From: Streptococcus ratti FA-1 = DSM 20564
Lineage (GTDB): Bacteria; Bacillota; Bacilli; Lactobacillales; Streptococcaceae
NCBI RefSeq assembly: GCF_000286075.1
Contig: NZ_AJTZ01000006.1
Location: 62,001-126,000 of the forward strand
Direction: 5' to 3'
DNA: 64,000 bases
A program made the translations under genes and the position numbers. Below the pieces are notes generated by a model. The model ran no database searches, was not told the DNA's origin, and was given only the letters and a program-made list of their open reading frames with translations. Positions 17,710-30,169 of the stretch are shown piece after piece. The stretch's first letter is position 1. Every line of letters starts with the position of its first letter.

Positions 17710-20124
17710 TTATTGACAGCATTCCTTAACAGCAGTTTCAGCTGCAATACGGCCAAAAGTAAAGATATCAGCCAAGGCATTACCGCCTAATCGATTGCCT
17801 GCGTGAATCCCTCCCGAAACTTCTCCTGCTGCATAAAGTGCGGGAATCTTACTGCCATCTTCTTTTATAACATGCGTCTGCGTATCAATCTTCAGACCGC
17901 CCATAGTGTGATGAGTGGCCGGTTTACGCGGAGTTGCATAGAACGGTGCTTTTTCAACCTTGAGATCAAATGCTCCCTTGTCAAATTCAGGATCATACCC
18001 ATCATCGACATAGGAATTGTACTTATTAATTGTTTCCACAAAAGTTGCGGGATCCACACCAATTTGCTCTGCCAATTCTTCCAAAGTATCAGCCCGGTAA
18101 AGCGTTCCTGCTGCCACCTGCTCTTCGATTTTTTCATTACTGGTATTCATAGCGGTTGCTTTGATATTTTCATCGGCAATCAGGTAGAAGAGACCGCCGT
18201 TATCAATCGCAGCCTTGGAAAGTGTATCACGGCTGCCATACTCATCTACAAAACGTTTACCTTCTTGATTGACCATCACAAAGTTTGCCGGCGGAACTTG
18301 TAAACCGGAGAAAATAGCGCCTGTATTAGGATCAGACACCGGCATCATTTGTGTGAAGCCCATATCAACAAGAGCAGCACCAACACTTTGTCCCAAACGA
18401 ATCCCATCACCTGTTATGGCTGGCGAATTGGTCGTTTGAATATCATCATCAATTTCTGTCCAATAGGTGTTGTACTTCTGCAGCATCTTGGTATTGGCTC
18501 CAAAACCGCCAGAAGCTAGAATTACGGCTTGAGCATTGACAGTAATAGCTTGCCCATTGCGCCCCTTAGCAAGCACACCCTTAATAAGACCATTTTCCAA
18601 AATAAAATCTGTCACCGCAGTATCGGTTAAAATGCTGGCTCCGTTTTTATGAATATAAGCTTCCAAAGCTGCGATAAAGGCATAGCCCATTGGCTGTTTA
18701 GGCTTATGAGAACGGCGCCATAATGCCCCTACTGGCATGCTGACTTCAGAACGGTCAAAGTCGACACCAATATCTGCTAACCAATGTACGGAATCAAGAT
18801 CATTCTCTGTTAACACTTTGACAAGGTCATAATTTCCATAAGCTTCATAACCATTGAGATCTGTCCGTTTACCGCCAAGATAGGTTTGAATGCGATGGAG
18901 AATATTAGAATCAAATAAATAAGTCGGATCTTTCAAGTAGTCGGTTATCTGCCGCTTTAATTCTCGAAAATCTGCCAAATATTCTGGTGCAATGCTTGCT
19001 TCATCTGTTTTAATTAACTCAGAAAGATTATGAGCTTCTCCAGGATTGGCAGGGAAAGTCTTTTGCCATTCAGGGTCTGCTGCATTTAACAGTCCTCCCG
19101 AACGTACCGTATTGCCGCCAACAGCAGGAAACTTTTCAAGCACTATCACCTTCTTGCCCTCTTGCAAGACCCGAGCAGCAGCAGCCAATCCTGCTCCGCC
19201 TCCGCCTACGACAACAACATCTGTGTGATAGGTCTTATCTTCATGATCCAGAGATGATGGAGCCTTGGGACGCTTACGCAAGACATCTGGGTTAGCACCA
19301 GCCATTTTCACCGCACGAGCAACTCCGTCCAAAACGCCCTTGCTGGTCACCGAAGCACCCGAAACAGCATCAACGTTGAGCGTCTGTCCTTCAATGATTT
19401 CATTAGGAATGCGGGTGAAGACGATATCGGAAATACCAGACGTTTCACCTGATGAGTCAATATCAATTTTCTCAATTTTTTCTTCAGATAAGGTAACCGC
19501 CATTGGCAGTTTGCCATTATGGCCTTCTGTTGTTACTTGGTAGGTTCCCGGTTCAAAATGAACTTCCTCCGGCAGATTCAGCTGATTAGCTACATCCACA
19601 AAGCGCAGGAAGCGTGAAAAACAGCTGTCCAAAAAGTCCACCGTTTCCTCATCTTTTAGATCCCCATTTTCATCAAAGGCTTGATGGGCACGGCCAAGCA
19701 AGAATTCACTGCCCGGCATAACAGTAGCATTGACACCGGGAGCATCCAGAATCTGGCGCAGATGGAGCTGCGCTCTAGATGACCCTTGCACATCATAGGA
19801 CGCTCCTACAACCATCACAGGCTTGCCATCCAGCGGGTGAATAGCGAAAGACAGCCATTCCAAGAGACTGTTTAGACTGGATGGAATGGTATGATTATGC
19901 TCAGGTGTTGCAATGATGACCCCATCGGCTTCACTAATTTTGGTATTAAAGCTTTGGATAATAGCTGAGCTGGTTTGATCGTCTGTTTCATTGAACATGG
20001 GGACGTCAACGATTTCCACGATGTCTATGTCAGCCTTTTTGGCAAAATGCTTCTGCATGAATTGCAGCAGCAGGCGGTTGTACGATTTTTTGGCATTGGT
20101 TCCGACAATAGCAACTAATTTCAT
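17710..20124 (-). CDS. Three-domain flavoprotein reductase (FMN reductase + FMN-binding + fumarate-reductase-like)
   Basis: An 804-residue flavoprotein. Residues about 1-180 are an NADPH-dependent FMN reductase domain ([40 protein letters not shown]). Residues about 195-280 are an FMN-binding domain with the flavinylation-type region [14 protein letters not shown]. From about 300 an FAD-binding fumarate reductase/flavocytochrome c domain follows ([49 protein letters not shown]). It probably reduces fumarate or a related enoate as an electron sink. I use ATG 20122-20124, one base after the upstream stop; an in-frame GTG three codons earlier overlaps that gene. The upstream gene encodes a paralogue of its first domain. 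Confidence 0.86.
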   Translation of the reverse strand: MKLVAIVGTNAKKSYNRLLLQFMQKHFAKKADIDIVEIVDVPMFNETDDQTSSAIIQSFNTKISEADGVIIATPEHNHTIPSSLNSLLEWLSFAIHPLDGKPVMVVGASYDVQGSSRAQLHLRQILDAPGVNATVMPGSEFLLGRAHQAFDENGDLKDEETVDFLDSCFSRFLRFVDVANQLNLPEEVHFEPGTYQVTTEGHNGKLPMAVTLSEEKIEKIDIDSSGETSGISDIVFTRIPNEIIEGQTLNVDAVSGASVTSKGVLDGVARAVKMAGANPDVLRKRPKAPSSLDHEDKTYHTDVVVVGGGGAGLAAAARVLQEGKKVIVLEKFPAVGGNTVRSGGLLNAADPEWQKTFPANPGEAHNLSELIKTDEASIAPEYLADFRELKRQITDYLKDPTYLFDSNILHRIQTYLGGKRTDLNGYEAYGNYDLVKVLTENDLDSVHWLADIGVDFDRSEVSMPVGALWRRSHKPKQPMGYAFIAALEAYIHKNGASILTDTAVTDFILENGLIKGVLAKGRNGQAITVNAQAVILASGGFGANTKMLQKYNTYWTEIDDDIQTTNSPAITGDGIRLGQSVGAALVDMGFTQMMPVSDPNTGAIFSGLQVPPANFVMVNQEGKRFVDEYGSRDTLSKAAIDNGGLFYLIADENIKATAMNTSNEKIEEQVAAGTLYRADTLEELAEQIGVDPATFVETINKYNSYVDDGYDPEFDKGAFDLKVEKAPFYATPRKPATHHTMGGLKIDTQTHVIKEDGSKIPALYAAGEVSGGIHAGNRLGGNALADIFTFGRIAAETAVKECCQ

Positions 20125-20125
20125 T

Positions 20126-20728
20126 CTATTCACCTACTTCCCAAGCGAATGCTCTCTTGCGGTCTGTGTCAGCTTGTTTGACGATTTGCTGCGTGATGGC
20201 CACAAAGTCTTGAAATTCTGCAAAATGGTCTTCCAGCTCTGTCACTTTTTCAGGATTATTGAGGTTGCAGTTATCGTCCAATACTTGTTCAGAGTGACCG
20301 AGGAAGAATTCGGTTCCCGGCATGACACGCGCCTTCAGCTCAGGTGCATCCAAGATTTGACGTAAATGAGCCTGAGCACGGGATGTTCCAAGAGCACCCA
20401 GCGAACAGCCCACAATCATAGTTGGTTTGTTAACAAGGGCCCGACTGGTATAGGCAAGCCATTCTAAAGCGCTGGCCAGCGGTGCCGGAATAGTGTGGTT
20501 ATACTCGGGTGTTGCGATAATAACGCCATCAGCACCGGCAATTTTTTCAGAAAAAGCAGCCACTACAGCTGGAGCAGTCTTGTCCTCAGGTTCATTGAAG
20601 GCTGGTAAATCTTTGATTTCTAAAACTTCAATATGAGCCTTGTCCGCAAAGTGCTTGGCCATGAATTTCAATAATTTTCGATTGGTTGAACGATCAGAAT
20701 TGGTTCCGACAATACCAACTAAATTCAT
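20126..20728 (-). CDS. NADPH-dependent FMN reductase
   Basis: Flavodoxin-fold reductase of 200 residues ([60 protein letters not shown]). It aligns end to end with the first domain of the next gene, so the pair arose by duplication. It probably supplies reduced FMN to that multi-domain protein. ATG 20726-20728 follows AAAGAGGTG at good distance; an in-frame GTG three codons earlier is part of that ribosome-binding site. Together the two genes form an operon controlled by the promoter and cre-like site at 20768-20805. Confidence 0.9.
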   Translation of the reverse strand: MNLVGIVGTNSDRSTNRKLLKFMAKHFADKAHIEVLEIKDLPAFNEPEDKTAPAVVAAFSEKIAGADGVIIATPEYNHTIPAPLASALEWLAYTSRALVNKPTMIVGCSLGALGTSRAQAHLRQILDAPELKARVMPGTEFFLGHSEQVLDDNCNLNNPEKVTELEDHFAEFQDFVAITQQIVKQADTDRKRAFAWEVGE

Positions 20729-20767
20729 ATGTGTCACCTCTTTCTCATTTTTATTTTATTCAAATTA

Positions 20768-20805
20768 AATATAGCACTCCTGATTTTCAAAAGCAAGCGT
20801 TTACA
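20768..20805 (-). promoter_or_regulatory. Promoter with cre-like site for the flavoprotein operon
   Basis: Minus strand TTGCTT (20791-20796), 17 bases, TATATT (20768-20773). The sequence TGTAAACGCTTGCT (20792-20805) overlaps the -35 box and matches the CcpA consensus at 12 of 14 positions, so catabolite repression of this operon is plausible. Confidence 0.62.
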
Positions 20806-20872
20806 TGAAAATCACAAACCTTTTCTCAGCCACCAAAAACCATAACTTTTGTTGCTTTGAACATCAAAAATG

Positions 20873-20894
20873 GACCCTTGATTTTTCAAGGGTC
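20873..20894 (-). terminator. Terminator after the beta-glucoside operon
   Basis: Stem GACCCTTG (20873-20880) with CAAGGGTC (20887-20894), loop of 6 bases, followed on the minus strand by CATTTTTG. It ends transcription coming from the 6-phospho-beta-glucosidase gene. Confidence 0.7.
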
Positions 20895-20953
20895 AAATCT
20901 AAAATCAGGCAATTCGCTACAGTTGATAATGAGCCCTTTCAGATAGCATCCGT

Positions 20954-24275
<3,322 letters not shown>

Positions 24276-24285
24276 AGCACCCTCC

Positions 24286-24305
24286 TTTTGATAAAATTAT
24301 CAAAA
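24286..24305. promoter_or_regulatory. Palindrome in the bgl 5' UTR (possible RpiR operator)
   Basis: TTTTGATAA, two bases, TTATCAAAA: a perfect 9-bp inverted repeat lying between the bgl promoter and the CCTCC ribosome-binding site complement. Its position in the divergent region fits an operator of the RpiR-type regulator. Confidence 0.5.
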
Positions 24306-24327
24306 AAAATTGTTATTTTTTACAGAA

Positions 24328-24356
24328 ATTATACAACCTTTTGAAAGCGGTGTCAA
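24328..24356 (-). promoter_or_regulatory. bgl operon promoter with overlapping cre
   Basis: Minus strand TTGACA (24351-24356), 17 bases, TATAAT (24328-24333): full consensus. The cre TGAAAGCGGTGTCA (24342-24355) matches TGWAANCGNTNWCA at every position and covers the -35 box and spacer, so CcpA should shut the operon off when preferred sugars are present. Confidence 0.85.
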
Positions 24357-24385
24357 TATCTTTTTAGCAATTTTTTTATTATATT

Positions 24386-24414
24386 TTGACAATTTTACCG
24401 TTTTCAATTACAAT
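24386..24414 (+). promoter_or_regulatory. Promoter of the RpiR-type regulator gene
   Basis: TTGACA (24386-24391), 17 bases, TACAAT (24409-24414), followed by AGGTGG at a good distance from the ATG at 24435. Confidence 0.7.
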
Positions 24415-24434
24415 ATTATATTAGGTGGAAAGCT

Positions 24435-25187
24435 ATGAATTTTTTAGAAAATATTGAACTGCATGAAGCAGATTATTCCAAGACCGAATGGAAAGTCTAT
24501 CAGTATGTCACCAAAAATATTGAAACTTTAGAGACCTTTACAATTACTAAAATTGCTGAATTGTCACACACTTCGACTTCTGCTGTCCTGAGATTCTGTC
24601 AGACCTTGGGCTATAAAGGCTTTAAAGATTTCCGCTATGCGGCTATTGATTACCTTCATCATTACTACAAGCGGGACTCTGCCGATATTTTGGATCAGAT
24701 GACCGATAATTACACCAGTCTTATCAACCAGATACGCAATCTCAATCGCGATGATATTAATCGTCTGTCTCAGGCAATTTTGACACCTGAAAAGCTGCAT
24801 ATCTTTGGTATTTATTTGTCCTCTCTGCCGGCTAAATACCTTCATATGGGCCTGCAAAACATCGGTATTGCCAGCCATTTTGCAGGCGATTTAAACAGCG
24901 GCTCCCATCTGACCAACATCATCAGCGAAGAGGACACACTAATTATGTTTTCTGTGGCAGGCAGCATTTCCAATTATAAAAGATCCCTGTCGGCTCTGCA
25001 GAACAATATGCCCAAGAATTCCTATTTGATTACTCTCAATGAAAAAGCCACATCCGCTAAATATTTCGGGCACACCATCGTTCTTCCCGGAAGCGTGTTC
25101 AGCCAGCAGTCTATTGTCGATATCCAGTCTGTGACCATTATTTTTGTGGAAATCCTTCTCAATTTAATTCATGAGAAACTAGGATGA
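24435..25187 (+). CDS. RpiR/MurR-family transcriptional regulator
   Basis: Regulator of 250 residues with an N-terminal RpiR helix-turn-helix (TITKIAELSHTSTSAVLRFC about residues 38-57, then LGYKGFKDFRYA) and a C-terminal SIS sugar-phosphate-binding domain (about 105-245; LHIFGIYLSSLPAKYL, IMFSVAGSISNYKRSL). It is divergent from the bglP-GH1 operon, sharing a 160-base control region with the palindrome at 24286. It is likely to respond to a phosphorylated beta-glucoside or its product and regulate that operon; activation or repression cannot be told. Confidence 0.88.
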   Translation: MNFLENIELHEADYSKTEWKVYQYVTKNIETLETFTITKIAELSHTSTSAVLRFCQTLGYKGFKDFRYAAIDYLHHYYKRDSADILDQMTDNYTSLINQIRNLNRDDINRLSQAILTPEKLHIFGIYLSSLPAKYLHMGLQNIGIASHFAGDLNSGSHLTNIISEEDTLIMFSVAGSISNYKRSLSALQNNMPKNSYLITLNEKATSAKYFGHTIVLPGSVFSQQSIVDIQSVTIIFVEILLNLIHEKLG

Positions 25188-25272
25188 TTGAAATAAAGCT
25201 GCCAAGGAGCTGTTGAACTCAGCTTCCCCTGCGTAAAATACAGATAAAACCTAAACTGAACTTTACTAGAAT

Positions 25273-25328
25273 AAAAAAAGAGATTAGCAGCTGCAAATCA
25301 GCAAATTTACAGTTGCCAGTCTCTTTTA
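25273..25328. terminator. Bidirectional terminator between convergent genes
   Basis: GAGATTAGCAGCTG (25280-25293) pairs imperfectly with CAGTTGCCAGTCTC (25310-25323), flanked by a run of A on the left and T on the right, so it can serve both the RpiR gene (plus) and the mannosidase gene (minus), whose last codons overlap it. Confidence 0.7.
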
Positions 25329-28001
25329 CTTTTCAAATTCAAAATATAAGGTCACAAATTTTGCATGCTTTAATGCGGGCAGAGTGACAGTATTGTTTGA
25401 TATAGGCAAATTAGTTTTTTCATCTTCTTTTAAATCAACCAGCTGTGCTAGCTTTAATGGTTTGTTGAAGTGAACAGCTATTTCTTCATTCTGATGATAA
25501 CTTCCATTATAGAAACGGCTGATGATTCCTTCCTTGTCTTCAGCACCTTTCACAGTACTTAAAACAGCCTTCCCACTAGCATTAAATAAGGAATAGGACA
25601 TGGGAAGTGTTTTTTCAACATCAAACTGAGTAAACCGAAGTCTCGTATTCAAATACTCCGCGCATTGGTACAGTTCAGCTCCCTTTAAGTAGTCTGTGAC
25701 TTTTTGTGCCAGCCCATACTGAGAAAGCCTTCCTTGATAATAGATAAGCGAAAAATCAAAGGTCATTATCTTGTGGAGCTGAGCAGCTGGTGTTGCTACT
25801 GTTGTTTCGCCTGATGCCCTTCCAGGCCGATAAAGAAGATTTTCCTTTCCCATAAAACCGTAAGTTCTAAACAGAGTCAAGCGAACAGTATTAAAGTCAT
25901 CACCAATAATTTCATATTCTCTGACAGCCTTGGGAATAACAGCTAGGCCGCGTTCTTCATTCTCCAAAGCGACAAAATTTTGACAGGTTTCAATAGCAAT
26001 CGGAAGCTCATTCCATAGCTCTGGTTCTTTTTTCCACAGTTCCATCTCCTTTTTACGGACAACCGGCCGCCTCAAAACTCCAAACTGCTGATCGGTATAA
26101 GAAAAATTAGAAGCTATAGCCGCATCAAATAGAACACACAGTCTGTGACTATCCACTCCTCGATTGTCCACCTCGCATTGCCAGTCAATAAAAGGACTTC
26201 CTTTTTTTAATTGAATCCGCAAGGTCACTGGAAAAAGCTGACTTTGCTGTCCTTGAGCCCTTTCTTGCAAATTTTTAGGAATCCGCATAGAATACTGAAG
26301 CTCAATAGAACTAATGAGTTCTGATTTCTTAACAGTAACAGTTGGTCTAAAATCGCAAGAACGTACGAGAAGATCCTCTCTCGGTGGAGAATAGTTGAAA
26401 GAATCGCCATCATCCCCATTTTCTTCCAAAATCCCTTGATTTTTGTACCAACGGTTTAACTTTTTATCCAAAATATCAACTGTATTTTGAGTGTTTACTT
26501 GAATGCGGTAAAAATCATTTTCGATTATTCTGTCAGAAGAAAGCTCTTGGTGCTGATGAGTACAGCCCTGTAAATTGATATGAAACTGTTGATATCCCAT
26601 AGCTTCCAAATCATGCAATTCAACAGCAACCCTTACCTTATAGACTTTTTTAGGTTTAAACTGCTTTTTGGAAGGATCCAAAATATTTCCCTGCCCTAAG
26701 ATATAATCAGTCTGATCCTGAGCTTCTAAAATAGTATAAGAACAAGGCTTGCCCCTGCAATCTTCAATTGAAAAATCTAACTGCGGTACATATAAGATCG
26801 TTTCAAAAACTCCCGATTTTTTAGAGGCAGCTGTGTTAAAAGCCGTAATCGTTATTGCCTTGTCATTATTAACGTGAGCAGCAATCTCTCTCATTTTTAA
26901 TTCTGCCAGATTTTCAGCCAGTTCCTGTGCCTGTTTATATCGAAAGTAAACATCTTCGTTAGTTTTATCAGAAACGCAGGAGCCGATGGAATCATGGGCC
27001 GCATTTTCAAACATTAATTTCCAAAGGTTCTTAACGACTTCTGTCGGATAATCAAACCCCAGACTGTAAGCAATTGTCAAAATAGGCTCCAGTGTGTTAA
27101 CCAGATAATGCTGAACTTGAGTATTTAACTGCTTTAAGTCTGACCTGGAAGAAAAAATAGACTTATGCACTCGCATTAATTTGCCGTTTAATAATTCTCC
27201 TGCAATCTCTTCTAATTTAGGATGCTGAGCTTTGATACTTTTGATATAGCGCTCAAAGGTAGAAATTTCTAGTTCAAATTCATCATAATCTTGGTTGATT
27301 CTCTCAATAAGTTCTGCTAGATTTTCTCTTGGCGGTGCCTGATCAAAACCATTTGGAAATAAAAGCTGATCAGTCGTGCTGCGCTTCCAAACCTTTTTGA
27401 AAGGATCTTCCTTTAAAAATTTAGAAAGAACTGCCTCATCTTCAGGAATTTCCCCGCCAATATAATAGCCAGCAGGTATTTGATAGACATTGACAACACT
27501 GCCATCTTCACCTCGCCACCTGTATTCTGTATGCTCAACAGCATCATCACTGACACCACGCCAAAAAAGCGTGTCTTCCATTCCAAATTCCCGATAAATT
27601 TGCGGCATGGCTGCTGATTGCCCAAAAGAATCCGGCACATAAGCCACTTTCATACAGCCTCCAAACTCATTACTTAAAGCCATTCCGTATTGGAGATTTC
27701 GAACAATGCTTTCGCCGGAGATAACCATTTGGTCTGTTTGCGTATACCAAGGACCAATAATTAACTTCCCTTCTTTAACTAATTTTTCAATTCTCTTTTT
27801 ATCTTTTGGTTTAAAGGAGAGATAATCATCTAACAAGGAAGCCTGTCCGTCCAAAACAAAATAAGGATAACCCTCATCTTTCTCCAAAAGCTCCAAAACT
27901 TTTTGAAGATTATGCATTAAATATATTTTTGAGCGGCTGCTTGTAAAATACCACTCTCGATCCCAATGTGTATGGGGAACAACGTGTACTTTTTTGACCA
28001 T
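25326..28001 (-). CDS. Alpha-mannosidase (GH38)
   Basis: Cytoplasmic GH38 glycosidase of 891 residues. The N-terminus VHVVPHTHWDREWYFTSSR carries the His and Asp zinc ligands, and VAYVPDSFGQSAAMPQI contains the nucleophile Asp. Other family blocks are GPWYTQTDQMVISGES and FENAAHDSIGSCVSD with further zinc ligands. The large C-terminal beta domain is complete. No signal peptide is present, so the substrate must be imported, evidently by the PTS genes just upstream on the same strand. In E. coli the equivalent MngB hydrolyses 6-phospho-mannosylglycerate brought in by MngA; a mannosylglycerate or other alpha-mannoside substrate is likely here too. Confidence 0.93.
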   Translation of the reverse strand: MVKKVHVVPHTHWDREWYFTSSRSKIYLMHNLQKVLELLEKDEGYPYFVLDGQASLLDDYLSFKPKDKKRIEKLVKEGKLIIGPWYTQTDQMVISGESIVRNLQYGMALSNEFGGCMKVAYVPDSFGQSAAMPQIYREFGMEDTLFWRGVSDDAVEHTEYRWRGEDGSVVNVYQIPAGYYIGGEIPEDEAVLSKFLKEDPFKKVWKRSTTDQLLFPNGFDQAPPRENLAELIERINQDYDEFELEISTFERYIKSIKAQHPKLEEIAGELLNGKLMRVHKSIFSSRSDLKQLNTQVQHYLVNTLEPILTIAYSLGFDYPTEVVKNLWKLMFENAAHDSIGSCVSDKTNEDVYFRYKQAQELAENLAELKMREIAAHVNNDKAITITAFNTAASKKSGVFETILYVPQLDFSIEDCRGKPCSYTILEAQDQTDYILGQGNILDPSKKQFKPKKVYKVRVAVELHDLEAMGYQQFHINLQGCTHQHQELSSDRIIENDFYRIQVNTQNTVDILDKKLNRWYKNQGILEENGDDGDSFNYSPPREDLLVRSCDFRPTVTVKKSELISSIELQYSMRIPKNLQERAQGQQSQLFPVTLRIQLKKGSPFIDWQCEVDNRGVDSHRLCVLFDAAIASNFSYTDQQFGVLRRPVVRKKEMELWKKEPELWNELPIAIETCQNFVALENEERGLAVIPKAVREYEIIGDDFNTVRLTLFRTYGFMGKENLLYRPGRASGETTVATPAAQLHKIMTFDFSLIYYQGRLSQYGLAQKVTDYLKGAELYQCAEYLNTRLRFTQFDVEKTLPMSYSLFNASGKAVLSTVKGAEDKEGIISRFYNGSYHQNEEIAVHFNKPLKLAQLVDLKEDEKTNLPISNNTVTLPALKHAKFVTLYFEFEK

Positions 28002-28082
28002 GATATTCTCCTTTCTTTAAAAAAATGAGGTCAGACCTATCTTTAACACTCAACCTCATTTTTATCTAGCTATAGTATTTAA

Positions 28083-29177
28083 TTATGATTCAAAACTGAT
28101 TTCAACATCATCAAGACTAATATCGTCAGACTTAGCAGCTGCTTTAAAGTTTACAATAAGCGGGGCGACCAAACCAATAAAGGCGGCTCCTGCAAACATG
28201 CCGATGAGATAAGCCCAGCCATTGCCTACAGTAATAAAACCATAAATTCCGCCAACTGGAGGCATTTTTGCATGCATGCCCAGAGCGATACCAAGACCTG
28301 ATGCAATAGCTCCGCCCAGCATATTAACAGGAACCAATTTCAAGCTGACCATGGTAAAAGGAATAGCTCCTTCTGTAATTCCTATAAAGCCCATCACCCA
28401 GTTGTTGCGTGAGGCATCCAGCAATTCTTCACTCAGCTTATCTTTATGAAACACAGATACAAAAGCATAGCCCAAAGGTACGGCACAAATAGCTGCATTG
28501 ACAATAACTGCCGGCAAGTAGATCTTTTCAGCAAGAAGGACATTACCTGCCATCCAAGCTGCTTTATTAATCGGTCCCCCTAGATCTGTCCCAATCATAG
28601 CTCCCATAATCATAGCAAGAAGCACCTTGTTAACATCATTTTTAATCATTCCCTGAATCCAGGCCACCAAACTGGTATTAATCCAGCCTAAAGGCCCAGC
28701 TAGAACAACTCCCATTACAATGGCCACAGCAAAAGTTGCAAAGAAAGGGAAAACAATTAAGGGGAGAACGCTGCTGTATTTCTCAGGAACCTTAACAGTT
28801 TTTTTGCACCAAATTACGACATAACCAGCAATAAATCCAGCAATCATAGCACCAAGAAAACCGGCATTAGAGTTGGTAGCCAAGGCACCACCAATCAAAC
28901 CGGCACCGATAGCCGCCTTATCCCCAATAGAATAAGCAATAAATCCAGCCAGCACGGTATTTAACAAACCGATACCTGTCCAGCCTACCTGTTCTGTCAA
29001 ATAAAGATAGTGCTCAAAACCAGCCGTTTTAGCAAAGGCATCTAAACTGGTCTGCCCCATCATCAAACCAATCAATTTAGGTACTGCAATAACAAGCGAA
29101 GCACCAATAATCAAAGGTAAAGCATAACTAATGCCTGTCATTAGATGGCCTTTGGCACTGTTTAAAAATTTCTTCAT
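28083..29177 (-). CDS. PTS fructose-family EIIC permease
   Basis: Membrane channel subunit (364 residues) of a fructose/mannitol-type PTS, with eight to ten hydrophobic segments (SYALPLIIGASLVIAVPKLI; GLIGGALATNSNAGFLGAMI; GTDLGGPINKAAWMAGNVLL with the conserved GGPxNKAA block; GITEGAIPF). It is a separate protein from EIIB and EIIA, unlike the fused E. coli MngA. It lies between EIIB and the GH38 mannosidase gene, so it probably imports an alpha-mannoside. The C-terminus carries an acidic tail. Confidence 0.9.
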   Translation of the reverse strand: MKKFLNSAKGHLMTGISYALPLIIGASLVIAVPKLIGLMMGQTSLDAFAKTAGFEHYLYLTEQVGWTGIGLLNTVLAGFIAYSIGDKAAIGAGLIGGALATNSNAGFLGAMIAGFIAGYVVIWCKKTVKVPEKYSSVLPLIVFPFFATFAVAIVMGVVLAGPLGWINTSLVAWIQGMIKNDVNKVLLAMIMGAMIGTDLGGPINKAAWMAGNVLLAEKIYLPAVIVNAAICAVPLGYAFVSVFHKDKLSEELLDASRNNWVMGFIGITEGAIPFTMVSLKLVPVNMLGGAIASGLGIALGMHAKMPPVGGIYGFITVGNGWAYLIGMFAGAAFIGLVAPLIVNFKAAAKSDDISLDDVEISFES

Positions 29178-29196
29178 TGAAAAACTCCTTTCTACA

Positions 29197-29514
29197 TTAT
29201 GACTGCTGCTTTATAGCCTGCACACATTTTTCCAAAACAGCTTCTGGAGCCTTGATGCAAGTGGCAATGTTAACTCTAATCTGTTTTTTGCCGGCAAATC
29301 GTTCCTGATCCATAATTTTTTGATCAGTAGCTAAAAGAACAAATGCTGCCTCCTTGATTTCTTGATCTGTCAGCTTATGAACCTGCCCGAGGGAACCCTG
29401 CTGCTCAATTCTAACGTCGTGCCCCATCTGAACTCCAGCTTTTTCTAAGGCCTTAGCAGCCATAGGAGTATGAGCAAGCCCAGCAGGACAGGATGTAATG
29501 CCTACAATTTTCAT
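29197..29514 (-). CDS. PTS fructose-family EIIB subunit
   Basis: Cytoplasmic phosphotransfer subunit of 105 residues. The phospho-Cys lies at residue 9 in MKIVGITSCPAGLAHTPMAA, a hallmark of the fructose family EIIB. It accepts phosphate from the EIIA encoded immediately upstream (one base between the genes) and passes it to the incoming sugar bound to EIIC. Confidence 0.92.
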   Translation of the reverse strand: MKIVGITSCPAGLAHTPMAAKALEKAGVQMGHDVRIEQQGSLGQVHKLTDQEIKEAAFVLLATDQKIMDQERFAGKKQIRVNIATCIKAPEAVLEKCVQAIKQQS

Positions 29515-29515
29515 G

Positions 29516-29971
29516 TTAATATTCTCCTTTCATTGCTTTTGTAATGATTTCTTTTAATTGCTTAATATCTTTGGTATTTTTAATTGCATCTGTAAAATCA
29601 CCTTCCATTAAAGAAGTCGCAATTTTACTAATCATCTCTAAATGATTCCTTCCTTCAAATTCAGAAGGAACCAATAGAGCAAACACATTAGCTACTGGCT
29701 GCTCATCAAAAGTTTCCCAACTGATTGGATGACGCAGTTTCAAAAAGATAACCGCAGGCTGGTAGATAAAATCACCCTTAGCATGTGGAATGGCGAATGA
29801 GTCCTGAAGACCAGTAGACACCTCCTCTTCACGTTTCAAAAAAGCCTCCACCAGCTGTTCGCTTTTATTGACCAACTTATTAACCTTTGCATAATGAGCA
29901 ATGTATTGAAACAAGGATAATTTATCAGAAACATCTACATCGAGCAAAATATTTTTTGTGTCAAAGTCCAT
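29516..29971 (-). CDS. PTS fructose-family EIIA subunit
   Basis: Phosphocarrier of 151 residues, with the active His in FAIPHAKGD. I use ATG 29969-29971 (MDFDTKNILLDV) because AGAAAGGGG lies just upstream; the frame stays open a further 39 codons upstream but that stretch has no ribosome-binding site and contains the promoter region. It is first in the operon EIIA-EIIB-EIIC-mannosidase, divergent from the PRD-type regulator. Confidence 0.92.
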   Translation of the reverse strand: MDFDTKNILLDVDVSDKLSLFQYIAHYAKVNKLVNKSEQLVEAFLKREEEVSTGLQDSFAIPHAKGDFIYQPAVIFLKLRHPISWETFDEQPVANVFALLVPSEFEGRNHLEMISKIATSLMEGDFTDAIKNTKDIKQLKEIITKAMKGEY

Positions 29972-30002
29972 CGTAAGCCCCTTTCTTCTTGCTTGCAATA
30001 AT

Positions 30003-30031
30003 ACTATAGCATTAGAAACTAGCGGTGTCAC
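30003..30031 (-). promoter_or_regulatory. Promoter of the mannoside PTS operon
   Basis: Minus strand GTGACA (30026-30031), 17 bases, TATAGT (30003-30008). The right half of a cre (GCGGTGTCA, 30022-30030) overlaps the -35 box as in the bgl promoter, but the left half does not fit, so CcpA control is uncertain. The non-consensus boxes suit a promoter that needs the divergent activator. Confidence 0.55.
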
Positions 30032-30169
30032 TAACACTAATTTCCACTTTAAAAATGAAATATTAGGAGAATTTTTCCCAACTTTCAATCAGCAGCTATG
30101 GAAAATTTTTAAAATTTTTGAAGGACTGTTCTGTGTTAAAATAAAAGTACTGAACAATAGGAGGCAGGT

